DNA of 64,000 nucleotides from JACNJF01 sp050288105. Lineage in GTDB: Bacteria > Pseudomonadota > Gammaproteobacteria > GCA-001735895. Under the pieces are notes generated by a model that was given only the letters and a program-made list of their open reading frames with translations, had not been told where the DNA came from and did no database searches. Position 1 is the stretch's first letter. Each line of letters begins with the position of its first letter. The translations under genes and the position numbers were made by a program. Shown piece by piece: positions 1-8,682 of the stretch. Location of the stretch: NCBI GenBank assembly GCA_050288105.1, contig JBNKDE010000001.1, forward strand, positions 496,001-560,000, in the 5' to 3' direction.

Positions 1-1549
1 CTTCAGAAAGCCCCTGAGCGTGAAAATCATCTTCGATGCGAGACTGCAACTGGTGAATCTGTTGCACGATCTGTTTTTCTTTTTCCCATTGCGCAAACTG
101 TACCTCCAGTTCACTTTTTAAATGGGCAGTTTCCTGTTGCAGTTTTTCGATGCGTTCATCACAGTTACCCAGCGTGGCATTTTCACGTTGTAGGGATATG
201 ATATTGGTTTCGCTTTGCGTTATGCGCCTTTGCGTATCTTCGATGGCTGCAGGGGTTGCACTCTGGCTGAGTGCCACGCGCGCGCAGGCGGTATCGAGCA
301 GGCTGACTGACTTGTCTGGTAGCTGTCGCGCGGTGATATAGCGACTGGATAACTTAACCGATGCCACTATCGCTTCATCCATGATACGCACGCCATGATG
401 TATAGAGAGCATGGTGGAGATTGATCGCATCATATCTATTGCTTTTGCTTCGTCCGGTTCTTCTATTTTGACGACCTGGAAACGACGCGTCAGGGCAGGG
501 TCGCGTTCAAAGTACTTTTTGTATTCAGCCCATGTAGTGGCGGCTATGGTTCTTAGTTCGCCACGTGCCAGCGCGGGTTTTAGCAGGTTTGCTGCATCTC
601 CCTGGCCTTCCTTACCACCCGCACCGATCATGGTATGAGCCTCGTCGATGAACATAATGATAGGGTCGGGGGATGCCTTAACCTCAGCTATTACAGACTT
701 CAGGCGGTTTTCAAATTCGCCTTTGACGCTGGCGCCAGCCTGTAACAGGCCGAGATCCAGACTGAGTACAGTGACACCACGTAAAGGCGCGGGAACATCA
801 CCCGATGCAATGCGCAATGCAAAGCCTTCTACCACCGCGGTTTTTCCAACACCGGCTTCGCCGGTTAGAATCGGATTGTTCTGACGTCGACGAATCAGGA
901 TATCAATAATCTGTCGTACTTCTTCATCACGGCCCAATACCGGGTCTATCTTACCGTTCTTGGCATCTTTGGTGAGATTGATAGTGAATTTGTCCAGCGA
1001 TGGTGTACTGGTGGGTGTCGCAGAGGCATTCGCCTGAGTACCTGAGGTATCACCAATGGCAGCGGAAACCGATTCTGAGGTGCTGCCGACGATTGCCGGC
1101 AATACCGCACGCAGTGACTCTGGCGCAATTTTATTGAGCTCGCCGGAGCATATTTCTGAAGAACGCCTGAGGTTATCGTCTAGCAGCAACGCAGCGAGAA
1201 TATGTGCAGATGTGGTCTGTGGATGGTTGTATTCCACTGAGGCGAGCATCCAGGCATTTTTACTTAATTCTACGACATTAGGTGAGAGTGCAGGTGCGCG
1301 GGTATTACCGGACTTAAATCGATCCAGTTCTTTATTTAGATCCGCCATTAGTCTGCCGCGGTCAAGCTCAAATTTCTCTACCAGAGCAACAATATCGCTA
1401 TCGGGTATTTCAAGTAGCTTAAGTATCCAGTGCTCAATCTCGACATTATAATGTGTGCGCGCCAGGCAGACACCAGCTGCTGCTTCCAGTCCCGCTCGGC
1501 AGTTTTCGTTGAGTTTTCCTACAAGAGATTTTAAATCGATAGTGATCAT
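1..1549 (-). CDS. clpV: T6SS sheath-recycling AAA+ ATPase ClpV/TssH (C-terminal part off the left edge)
   Basis: ClpV is the hexameric Clp/Hsp100 ATPase that pulls apart the contracted TssB/TssC sheath in the cytoplasm so that the subunits can be reused. About 516 residues are visible of a family length near 870-900. An N-terminal Clp repeat domain covers roughly residues 1-150. A linker rich in Ala, Ser and Thr follows, then the first AAA+ domain with Walker A GEAGVGKT at residues 230-237 and Walker B with IIMFIDEAHT. A charged coiled-coil middle domain begins near the edge. The second ATPase domain lies outside the window. The ATG at 1549 is the first Met and gives the usual MITIDLKSLV-type start. 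It is the last visible gene of the leftward T6SS operon, about 100 bp after tssG. Hcp and VgrG genes may lie further left, which is inference. Confidence 0.96.
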   Translation of the reverse strand, partial: MITIDLKSLVGKLNENCRAGLEAAAGVCLARTHYNVEIEHWILKLLEIPDSDIVALVEKFELDRGRLMADLNKELDRFKSGNTRAPALSPNVVELSKNAWMLASVEYNHPQTTSAHILAALLLDDNLRRSSEICSGELNKIAPESLRAVLPAIVGSTSESVSAAIGDTSGTQANASATPTSTPSLDKFTINLTKDAKNGKIDPVLGRDEEVRQIIDILIRRRQNNPILTGEAGVGKTAVVEGFALRIASGDVPAPLRGVTVLSLDLGLLQAGASVKGEFENRLKSVIAEVKASPDPIIMFIDEAHTMIGAGGKEGQGDAANLLKPALARGELRTIAATTWAEYKKYFERDPALTRRFQVVKIEEPDEAKAIDMMRSISTMLSIHHGVRIMDEAIVASVKLSSRYITARQLPDKSVSLLDTACARVALSQSATPAAIEDTQRRITQSETNIISLQRENATLGNCDERIEKLQQETAHLKSELEVQFAQWEKEKQIVQQIHQLQSRIEDDFHAQGLSE

Positions 1550-1649
1550 GTCTTATTCCCTAAAATCATTTTGACTTCATTGCATTTAAATTAATCTTTA
1601 ATACAGAGCGTGCTGACGTCCCTGTATAGCTTCTGTTTCAGTTGATAAC

Positions 1650-2765
1650 TCAGTTAAAGCGACTGGAGCTTATTGATAAGTCCTGTGTTTCATCAGGTCC
1701 ATAGTTAACTACCTTACTGGTTAACCAGCTATCCCAACCTATGACCGTAGGGGATTTTGCACTTAAGCTGATACGTTGGGGTTTGTCGCGTTTGTAAATC
1801 CTGATGCGAAATTCGTAATCGTTCTCCATACCTACATACATCCTGACAAGCTCATTTAAGGCTTTTAATGTGACCGTGCCGGGTGCAAAGCGACGTAATT
1901 GTGTCTTGTTTAAAGGACCCAGAATTATGCGGATTTTGCCCTGGGCAAACCAGCCTTTTTTACCAATCATCAGGGATCTGCCGAGTTGTGTATTCCTTCC
2001 AGACGGATTGTCAAAATCCGGTAGCTTACTGCGCACGTCATCGATTAATTCTTTCCATTGACCAACGAATTGTTCTATCTGAACCGGTATATCGAAATGG
2101 GACTGCAAAATCTGTTTCAGGTTACTGCTGTTACGGATTTTCTGGTTAAATAAACCTGCGTAATAAACCAGTGATTCATCCTTCGTATACAGACGACCGG
2201 TTAGCCCTGTGGTCCCCAGGCCCATAATAGAAAGCAGTGCCTGCGTATGCTGGTCTAGCTTGTGACGTTGCGTTGCATGCAGTTGTGTTCTTTCATAAGA
2301 CACAGGTAGGCGGTATTTAATCGATGCCTGATAAAACAGAGAAATAGTACGGTGATTGAAAAGGTTCAGAAAACGCTCAAAGGTTTCATCCTTCATTTTC
2401 TGCCTTTTTAGAATGAGCTCAGTGTAATGGTAGGGCAGCACGCCCTGCACACCGGTGATGCCAAGCAGATTCACAATCAGCTGCCATTGAGGCGAAACGC
2501 TATTAGTCAGGGTACGGCGTTTTACGCTTTTTATTTCCCCGGTTGGAAATGCCAGCGACTGGTGCGTATAAAAGCGTATTGCTTCAAGCGCGGGTGGTGC
2601 AAATCCGGCGACCGGGTTGGTTGGCACTGATCCATGGTTCTGTTTTTTATTAAACACAGCAGAGCGCTCCAGCAATCGTACCGATTGCTGGAAAGCGTAG
2701 TCATAGGCTGCTTCTGTCAGCTGCCTGACTACAGGAATATTTTTTCGCCAGCTCTGGGTGGACAT
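1650..2765 (-). CDS. tssG: T6SS baseplate protein TssG (ImpH/VasB)
   Basis: TssG is a cytoplasmic baseplate wedge subunit that binds two TssF copies and contacts TssK. The protein has 371 residues, close to the family norm. The family hallmark AYDYAFQQSVRLLE is seen at residues 19-32, followed by the YTHQSLAFPTGEI segment, the GVLPYHYTELIL segment and a C-terminal RMYVGMENDYEFRI stretch, all typical of ImpH. The ATG at 2765 lies inside the 3' end of tssF, giving a 37-nt overlap, with an AGGAAGG ribosome-binding site about a dozen bases upstream. The two baseplate partners are therefore probably translationally coupled. The gap to clpV is about 100 bp and holds no gene. Confidence 0.95.
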   Translation of the reverse strand: MSTQSWRKNIPVVRQLTEAAYDYAFQQSVRLLERSAVFNKKQNHGSVPTNPVAGFAPPALEAIRFYTHQSLAFPTGEIKSVKRRTLTNSVSPQWQLIVNLLGITGVQGVLPYHYTELILKRQKMKDETFERFLNLFNHRTISLFYQASIKYRLPVSYERTQLHATQRHKLDQHTQALLSIMGLGTTGLTGRLYTKDESLVYYAGLFNQKIRNSSNLKQILQSHFDIPVQIEQFVGQWKELIDDVRSKLPDFDNPSGRNTQLGRSLMIGKKGWFAQGKIRIILGPLNKTQLRRFAPGTVTLKALNELVRMYVGMENDYEFRIRIYKRDKPQRISLSAKSPTVIGWDSWLTSKVVNYGPDETQDLSISSSRFN

Positions 2766-4564
2766 TTTTTTAGATAACCTTCCTTATTTTTTAATTTCAC
2801 CATGACGCGAGTGAACGAATTGATCGAGCTATACAGTGCGAAAAAGTGCTCCAGTATGGTGGCGAACAGAAAACTGCTATTGCCTGTCATCTGCGTTTCG
2901 TCGAGCTCTATCTCAATCTCAATGCCTCTGCACAGGGTTGTGCGTCCATCTATAGAAAGCGGCGCGGTAATGGGTCGGGTCGAGACTTTGTGGACGGAAT
3001 CGATCTGCGCCCGGTTTGCCGATGAATCCTTAAAGTCGTAAAGCCTGAGTATCTCTTTTAAAGCAGTTACCGCATCATCACCACCACTGATCGACAGGTG
3101 ATTCAGGCTAAGGTGTGAAATCAACCGCCAGCGCGCGTTATTTCGCATGGAGGGTCTTATCGCTGGCGAGGGTTGTGTCAGGCAGCGAATTCTGGAGCAG
3201 GGTGGTGCTGCGTCAACTGCCTGTAGTCGAGGTTGTTCACTGGAAAACGGTAACTTTGCGGGCTGATCTCGGTTGCTGCAAATGGTTTCCAGTAACAGGG
3301 TTCGGTCGTCAGGATTATTCGGGTTAAAGGTCAGATCAACCAGGCTCAGAAATACATCGGTTGCTTCATCGCGCTGATGTGTCCCCAGTTTGGCATGCCT
3401 GCGGCTGCTGAACCAGTAGGCATGTTGTTCCTGATTCTGGTTTTCGTGGTTGATGCCATAAAGGGGTAAATAGTTTTCCTTGTCACCTGATGAAGTGGTC
3501 GCGGTGACCTTATTGATGGCATAGACTTCATAACCTTTGGGCCGACGCGCATCCGCTATGACCTGGTATTCGGTGGCGGTATGTCTCAATTTTATCGGGT
3601 CAGCTCGATGGGGGAACAGGTTGATCGCCGGGACACAGCCTAATTGAAAGGTTTCCGCTGATATATTATGTTCAAGCTCGACATCGCTACCCGTAAGGTA
3701 ACAGTAAAACTCCACGCTATTTTGATAATCAGGAGTAAGTTTATGGGCAAACTCTGACAGGTCAAAAAACATAAATTTTTCAGGTAGCGCGAAGTATTCT
3801 GTGAGTAAGCGGTAGCCCATAAAAGAGGTATCAGGATAAGGTAGTAGTCCCTCATCAATTTTAAAACCGACCGGCTTTAAACAACTCAGTGGTAGCCTGA
3901 CTGGACTAGAGTCGGTTTCTGATGATGCCATAAAAATGGCCTGACATTTACCCATAAGCAGTTCGTACAAGGGGTTGATATGCTGTGGTTGGCCTTTGAG
4001 ATAAAACCGAAAAGACTCCGGTTTGAGCTCGGCCAGGTTGATATCATTGCTTAGTGTTTGTAGCGAAATCTTTAAAACAGCTTCGGCACCTTTAAATTGA
4101 GATGAACCAGGCGTAGAGAATGGACGGCCCAGAACGCGCGCATCAGCCACTTTGACGGGATGCAACAGGGTGTCGTATGCGATCGTAAAACGGCAACTTT
4201 CACCATTAAAAGTTTCTGTATCCAGAATTGTGTTTTTAGGCAGCAGGTAACTGTTATCAAGCTTTTCCGCATCGGCAACAAACTGGACTATGGTAGTAGA
4301 AGGAATCGGGCGCTGATAATGAGGAAACAGCACTTCCAGCAGGGCATCACTCAGTTCGGGAAAGTCGTCATCAAGCTTGTGCTGAATGCGTGCATTTAAG
4401 TAAGCGAAACTTTCAATGAGCCTTGAGACATGCGGGTCTTCAATCGTATCCGAGCTAATGCCCAGGCGTCCCGCAATCTTGGGATGCTCGTTGGCGAACT
4501 CTGCACCCATCTGACGGATGAATGCCAGCTCCTTTTCGTAATAGGGAAGTAATTCGTCAGGCAT
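2729..4564 (-). CDS. tssF: T6SS baseplate protein TssF (ImpG/VasA)
   Basis: TssF is the second wedge subunit of the T6SS baseplate. The start is set at the ATG at 4564 (MPDELLPYYEKELAFIR), which is the usual ImpG N-terminus; an upstream Met six codons earlier would run deeper into tssE. This gives 611 residues. Recognisable blocks are the N-terminal EFANEHPKIAGRLG segment, the LEVLFPHYQRPIPS segment, RWRLISHLSLNHLS about 150 residues from the end, and a C-terminal CPPRAGEKIFL tail like the WPPR-G tails of the family. It overlaps tssE by 8 nt at its 5' end and tssG by 37 nt at its 3' end, consistent with tight coupling of baseplate synthesis. Confidence 0.95.
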   Translation of the reverse strand: MPDELLPYYEKELAFIRQMGAEFANEHPKIAGRLGISSDTIEDPHVSRLIESFAYLNARIQHKLDDDFPELSDALLEVLFPHYQRPIPSTTIVQFVADAEKLDNSYLLPKNTILDTETFNGESCRFTIAYDTLLHPVKVADARVLGRPFSTPGSSQFKGAEAVLKISLQTLSNDINLAELKPESFRFYLKGQPQHINPLYELLMGKCQAIFMASSETDSSPVRLPLSCLKPVGFKIDEGLLPYPDTSFMGYRLLTEYFALPEKFMFFDLSEFAHKLTPDYQNSVEFYCYLTGSDVELEHNISAETFQLGCVPAINLFPHRADPIKLRHTATEYQVIADARRPKGYEVYAINKVTATTSSGDKENYLPLYGINHENQNQEQHAYWFSSRRHAKLGTHQRDEATDVFLSLVDLTFNPNNPDDRTLLLETICSNRDQPAKLPFSSEQPRLQAVDAAPPCSRIRCLTQPSPAIRPSMRNNARWRLISHLSLNHLSISGGDDAVTALKEILRLYDFKDSSANRAQIDSVHKVSTRPITAPLSIDGRTTLCRGIEIEIELDETQMTGNSSFLFATILEHFFALYSSINSFTRVMVKLKNKEGYLKKCPPRAGEKIFL

Positions 4565-5054
4565 GAACAGCCTCCTCGACATTCACAGTTCTTGATACGG
4601 GTTCCAGTACTGAGTCAAAGATGACAACTTCTGGAGACGGGTCTGCATATAACAGGGCATCGATCCTGAAACGTAAAGTACGATCAAGCGCATTAGAATT
4701 TTCCAGGTAGTTAACATTGACTGTTTTAAACCTGGGCTCGAATTCCATCAATAAATTTTCCAGATGAGTTACGAATACTTTTCGACTTTCTTTATCAATG
4801 ATATTAACCGTTGCGAGATCCGGTAAACCATAGGTGAGCAGGGACTTTTTCAGTTCAGGAAACTCGTCGTCGGGTTCAATAATCCGTAACCGTGTATTCA
4901 GTAAATTTTCCAGATCACGCCTCACACTGTTTCTGAGTTCTTTAAGCTTCTGGTGTTGTCCGGGGTCAATGTCCAATGCATTACCCGGATCATTATCCAG
5001 TAAACGATCCAGAACTGAGGGACGGAGTTTTTTCTTCTTGTCTACTCTTGCCAT
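4557..5054 (-). CDS. tssE: T6SS baseplate protein TssE (gp25-like)
   Basis: TssE is the phage gp25-like baseplate component from which sheath polymerisation is primed. The protein is 165 residues with a basic N-terminus (KKKKLRPSVLDRLLD) typical of ImpF/TssE. The gp25 core contains SVRRDLENLLNTR at about residue 43, where Arg, Glu and Asn are characteristic, then SLLTYGLPDL and a C-terminal FRIDALLYADPSPE strand region. It lies 17 bp after tssC2 and overlaps tssF by 8 nt. A rightward reading frame on the other strand of the same DNA is taken to be a shadow. Confidence 0.94.
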   Translation of the reverse strand: MARVDKKKKLRPSVLDRLLDNDPGNALDIDPGQHQKLKELRNSVRRDLENLLNTRLRIIEPDDEFPELKKSLLTYGLPDLATVNIIDKESRKVFVTHLENLLMEFEPRFKTVNVNYLENSNALDRTLRFRIDALLYADPSPEVVIFDSVLEPVSRTVNVEEAVHA

Positions 5055-5071
5055 AACCCTGTCCTGTTAAA

Positions 5072-6583
5072 TCAGGCAGACTGTGCCAGTTCAGTGACCA
5101 GCTCCAGTTCCGACACCATATGATCAAGTTGATAATGTGGACGAAGATGCATAACGCAAACATAGTCACCAGGCTTTTCGGGATGGTCCTTGACCTCCAC
5201 CGCGGCTTCCCGCAAGGGGTAGCGTGCCTGTTCTTCCCAGTCCAGATCTTCTCGCCCGGTGGTATATTTAAATAGCCAGTCGCGCAACAGATCTTCGCAT
5301 TCCTGTGCCGTAATGAATGAACCGACCTTGTCACGAATAATCACCTTGATGTAATGGGCGATACGTGAACCACATAAAACATGCTGTAGCATAGCGGATA
5401 AACGCGCATTGACTTCACCTTCCTTGCTTTTTGATCTGGCTGGCCGGTGTAATGACTGATTACTGTAAAATGCGGCCAGCGGCAGGTCATAACACTGGCA
5501 AAGTGAAATAAAGCCGAGCTCATTGAGCTCTCTTTCTCGACTGTCAGTGATGATGACATCGGTGAGTGGTTTGTGTGCAATGTCTTCTGCGTCAGATTCA
5601 AAACTATCGCAGGGAAGCGATGATACCAGGCCTCCGCCAATCTGATTACGCGGTACACCGCGGATATGACCGAACCAGCCAACATTATTGAATTCACGAA
5701 TCAGAATAGCTGCAAATCCATAGGCGGCATTGCCCCAGCAGTAGTTTTCCCTGCCTTTGCTGTTACACTTTTCATAAAAAAATAATCCTTTAAAGCTGCC
5801 CGGCGTTTTGCGGTAAGGCAAGCGCATTAGTATATGGGGCAGTGTGAGACCAACAAACTGGGTATCAGATTTGGTCCGCAACTCTCTCCATTTTATATAC
5901 TCTTTCTGCGCGAAAATGGCGTGCAGGTTGACTGGATTTCCCAATGTAGAGAAGTCATCCAGCCCGAATAATTCCGGTGCAGCGCCTGTAATAAAGGGAG
6001 CGAAGGAAGCAGCTGCAATCTGTGCCAGCCCATCCAGGGTTGCGAGATCGTTATAGCGATGTTTGTGTGAGGTTTTATGGCTGATTTCATAGTCGCCGAT
6101 AATGACGCCATAGGGTTCACCGCCCGGTGTTCCGTATTCCTCATTATATATTTTCTTGAACAACTGGCTCTGATCGAATTCGAGGGCCCTGGCAATATCA
6201 CGCGATACTTCACTCCAGTTAACATCAAGAACTTTTAGCTTAATCTGTTTGGCTCCGTCAGCCTGCACGGCCAGATACCAGAGACCTCTCCAGGAACCTT
6301 CCAGTGCCTGAAAACGTGGATGATGGATGATGGCATTCACCTGATCATTGATCATGTGATCAATGTCTGAGATCGCCCTTTGCAGGCTGATCGCGATGTC
6401 TTCGATCGCGTTCAACTGCTGCCCGGGGACAAACTCCTTTAACCAGAAAACCAGCGCCTTAACCGGGTCACTTTCTGATAAAAATGGATTTAAACCTGTA
6501 AGATAGGGGGACCGGCTAAGCAGGTCATCCAGACTAATCGGTTCGATATGTTGAGACTGCATGTTGTTCGAGCATGGATACAT
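5072..6583 (-). CDS. tssC2: second TssC-family sheath protein (ImpD/TssC40-like paralogue)
   Basis: This 503-residue protein belongs to the same ImpC/VipB/EvpB family as the gene upstream. Shared hallmarks are FQALEGSWRGL near residue 90, ALEFDQSQLFKKIYNEEYGTPGGEPYG, the PFITGAAPELFG block, IKWRELR, and the C-terminal REAAVEVKDHPEKPGDY. VIIGDYE is also retained. The order tssB-tssC-tssC' matches imp-type systems such as Agrobacterium, where two TssC proteins (TssC41 and TssC40) are both needed. The ATG at 6583 has a strong AGAGGTGA ribosome-binding site that lies inside a perfect hairpin (see the separate entry). A second Met at residue 8 (ATG at 6562) is an alternative start. Whether it co-assembles with TssB/TssC or acts at the sheath base is not visible from sequence. 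Confidence 0.92.
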   Translation of the reverse strand: MYPCSNNMQSQHIEPISLDDLLSRSPYLTGLNPFLSESDPVKALVFWLKEFVPGQQLNAIEDIAISLQRAISDIDHMINDQVNAIIHHPRFQALEGSWRGLWYLAVQADGAKQIKLKVLDVNWSEVSRDIARALEFDQSQLFKKIYNEEYGTPGGEPYGVIIGDYEISHKTSHKHRYNDLATLDGLAQIAAASFAPFITGAAPELFGLDDFSTLGNPVNLHAIFAQKEYIKWRELRTKSDTQFVGLTLPHILMRLPYRKTPGSFKGLFFYEKCNSKGRENYCWGNAAYGFAAILIREFNNVGWFGHIRGVPRNQIGGGLVSSLPCDSFESDAEDIAHKPLTDVIITDSRERELNELGFISLCQCYDLPLAAFYSNQSLHRPARSKSKEGEVNARLSAMLQHVLCGSRIAHYIKVIIRDKVGSFITAQECEDLLRDWLFKYTTGREDLDWEEQARYPLREAAVEVKDHPEKPGDYVCVMHLRPHYQLDHMVSELELVTELAQSA

Positions 6584-6584
6584 A

Positions 6585-6613
6585 TAATCACCTCTTGAAG
6601 CAAGAGGTGATTA
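6585..6613 (-). promoter_or_regulatory. perfect 13-bp hairpin sequestering the tssC2 ribosome-binding site
   Basis: Two 13-nt arms (6585-6597 and 6601-6613) are exact reverse complements separated by a 3-nt loop. On the leftward transcript the 3' arm contains AGAGGTGA, the Shine-Dalgarno sequence of tssC2, and the hairpin ends one base before its ATG. The 5' arm (TCACCTCT) is therefore a built-in anti-Shine-Dalgarno. The tssC stop codon is 13 nt upstream, so a terminating ribosome could touch the hairpin foot. There is no U-run, so it is not a typical terminator. Control of translation or RNA processing is inference. Confidence 0.75.
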
Positions 6614-6626
6614 ATGTGAAGCTGCT

Positions 6627-8117
6627 TTACCCAGCTTTGGGAATGCTGGCTACCATACGCATAGAGGCGCTGAGCTCTTCCATTTGAAGCCAGGGGCGCA
6701 TGTAGGCAATCGCGCTGAAAACTCCGGGTTGTCCAGGTACTTCCTTGACTTCGATATTGGCTTCCGCGAGCGGGAAGCGGGCTTTCATTTCTGCACTTGC
6801 ACCGGGACTGGCATTCACATAACCGGCGATCCAGTTGTTTAGCCACTCTTCTGCATCGCTGGCTTCCATAAAGGTTCCTATCTTGTCTCTGGCCATGACC
6901 TTAAGGAAGTGGGCAATGCGAGAGGTTGCCATGATGTAAGGCAAACGCGCGGAGATTTCAGCATTGGCCGTGGCAGAGGGATCGTCAAACTTCTTCGGTT
7001 TCTGCGTGGTTTGCGCACCGAAGAATACGGCATAATCGGTATTCTTATAGTGACAAAGAGGAAGAAACCCTAATTTACTCAGTTCCGCTTCGCGTCGATC
7101 AGTGATTCCAATTTCGGTTGGACATTTCTGATCGGTGTCGCCGTCATCGCTAATAAAGGTATGGCTGGGCAGGCCTTCAACCTTACCACCACCTTCGGCT
7201 CCGCGAATGCTGGTACACCAGCCGTACTCAGCGTAGGATCGGGTTAATGTTGTACCCATCGCATACGCAGCATTCATCCAGCAATATTCGTCATGTTCAC
7301 TTTCAAGCTGTCGACCCTGGTCATCCAGACGCGCTTCCTCAAAATTAAATTCTTCAACCGGCTTGGTGTCTTTACCATAGGGCAGGCGCGCGAGAACACG
7401 TGGCATAGTCAGGGTCACGAAACGTGAATCTTCGCTATCTCTAAAGCTACGCCATTTAATGTACTCGGCTGAGTCGAATATTTTTTCCAGATCACGGGGT
7501 TTAGACAATTCAGTAAAACTATCAAATCCAAACATCTTTGGATCTGCTGCAGAGATAAATGGGCAAAACCCGGCTGCAGCGACGTTTGACATGTTCGTGA
7601 GCATGTCAAGATCATCGGGATGGTTGGTAAACTCATAGTCGCCAATCAATGCCGCATAGGGTTCACCACCAGCGGTGCCGAACTCGCTTTCATAAATCTT
7701 TTTAAAGATCTGACTTTGGTCAAACTCAACGGCTTTTTCCAGGTCTCTGGTCAGTTCTTTCTTGCTGATATTCAACATGCGGATTTTCAGACCAGTGCTG
7801 GTTTCTGAATTCATCACCAGGTGATTCAGCCCGCGCCAGGAGCCTTCAAGCTTCTGAAATTTTTCGTTTTGCATGATCGCTGATAATTGTCTGGACATGG
7901 CTTTGTCAATTTCAGCGATCGCATTATTGATGGTGACAGACAGGTTTTTGTCCCACTTCACCGTGCCTTCCATTGCTTCACGAGTCAGCGTCTTTAATAA
8001 CTCTTCTGTTTCATTACGAGCCGTCTGTTTAGTTGCGGAAATTGCCTGCTCCAGAAAACTGACCGGCTCCAGTACCTCAGCTTCCTGGTCGAGCGCTTGT
8101 TTTTCTGTGTCACTCAT
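6627..8117 (-). CDS. tssC: T6SS contractile sheath large subunit TssC (ImpC/VipB)
   Basis: TssC pairs with TssB to form the contractile cytoplasmic sheath around the Hcp tube. The protein has 496 residues, the standard length. Family blocks include KWDKNLSVTINNAIAEID, FQKLEGSWRGLNHLV, FDQSQIFKKIYESEFGTAGG, PYAALIGDYEF, PFISAADPKMFG and the C-terminal AEANIEVKEVPGQPGVF followed by AYMRPWLQMEELSASMRMV. Its ATG overlaps the tssB stop codon by one base (TAATG), so production of the two sheath partners should be coupled. A paralogue follows 43 bp downstream. Confidence 0.97.
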   Translation of the reverse strand: MSDTEKQALDQEAEVLEPVSFLEQAISATKQTARNETEELLKTLTREAMEGTVKWDKNLSVTINNAIAEIDKAMSRQLSAIMQNEKFQKLEGSWRGLNHLVMNSETSTGLKIRMLNISKKELTRDLEKAVEFDQSQIFKKIYESEFGTAGGEPYAALIGDYEFTNHPDDLDMLTNMSNVAAAGFCPFISAADPKMFGFDSFTELSKPRDLEKIFDSAEYIKWRSFRDSEDSRFVTLTMPRVLARLPYGKDTKPVEEFNFEEARLDDQGRQLESEHDEYCWMNAAYAMGTTLTRSYAEYGWCTSIRGAEGGGKVEGLPSHTFISDDGDTDQKCPTEIGITDRREAELSKLGFLPLCHYKNTDYAVFFGAQTTQKPKKFDDPSATANAEISARLPYIMATSRIAHFLKVMARDKIGTFMEASDAEEWLNNWIAGYVNASPGASAEMKARFPLAEANIEVKEVPGQPGVFSAIAYMRPWLQMEELSASMRMVASIPKAG

Positions 8118-8638
8118 TATTCGTCACCTTCTTTTTTATCTTCATCTGTACCCAGTTCACCCTGCAAAGCCGCCAGTGCGTCTGTGCTGCTTAACACTTC
8201 TTCCAGAATATTTTCAAGTTCTTCAGAACGATCTGCCTTGGTTAAAAGGTCGCGCAATTTATTTCGGGTCTCCATCAGCTTCTTCAGAGGATCGACCTTG
8301 TTAACAATATTCTGTGGTTCAAAATCTTCCATGCTTTTGAAATCGAGGCTGACTGCGACTTCGCTACCGTCACTTTCGAGCGTATTTTCAACTTTTAAGT
8401 CGAGTGAGGGAGAGATATTGTTCATAACTTCATTGAAGTTGTCGCGATCTATCTGAGAAAATTTGCGATCTTTTAGTGCTTTTTTGCTTTCTGCATTATC
8501 GCCTGAGTAATCCCCCATAACGCCCATTACAAAAGGTAGTTCCTTTTGCTGTAACGCGCCATTAGTCTCAACGTCGTAGGTGATATGTACGCGTGGTTTT
8601 CTAACTCTCTTTAGTTTGTCATGAATGCTATCAGACAT
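8117..8638 (-). CDS. tssB: T6SS contractile sheath small subunit TssB (ImpB/VipA)
   Basis: TssB is the small sheath subunit; its C-terminal region interlocks with TssC. The protein has 173 residues. Characteristic ImpB features are the N-terminal SIHDKLKRVRKPRVHITYDVE, the LPFVMGVMGDYSG block, LKDRKFSQIDRDNFNEVM, and EVAVSLDFKSMEDFEP in the middle. The C-terminus is acidic and ends in DEDKKEGDE. It lies 44 bp after tssA and overlaps tssC by one base. The start at 8638 gives the family-typical MSDSIHDKL. Confidence 0.97.
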   Translation of the reverse strand: MSDSIHDKLKRVRKPRVHITYDVETNGALQQKELPFVMGVMGDYSGDNAESKKALKDRKFSQIDRDNFNEVMNNISPSLDLKVENTLESDGSEVAVSLDFKSMEDFEPQNIVNKVDPLKKLMETRNKLRDLLTKADRSEELENILEEVLSSTDALAALQGELGTDEDKKEGDE

Positions 8639-8682
8639 GGTATTTCCTCGTTATGATCGGGTTTAAATGGTTAAATACAGTA

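Noticed and set aside
1056..1451. 131-residue rightward reading frame inside clpV
   Set aside because: It lies on the opposite strand of a confidently coding clpV and has no recognisable domain, so it is a shadow frame.
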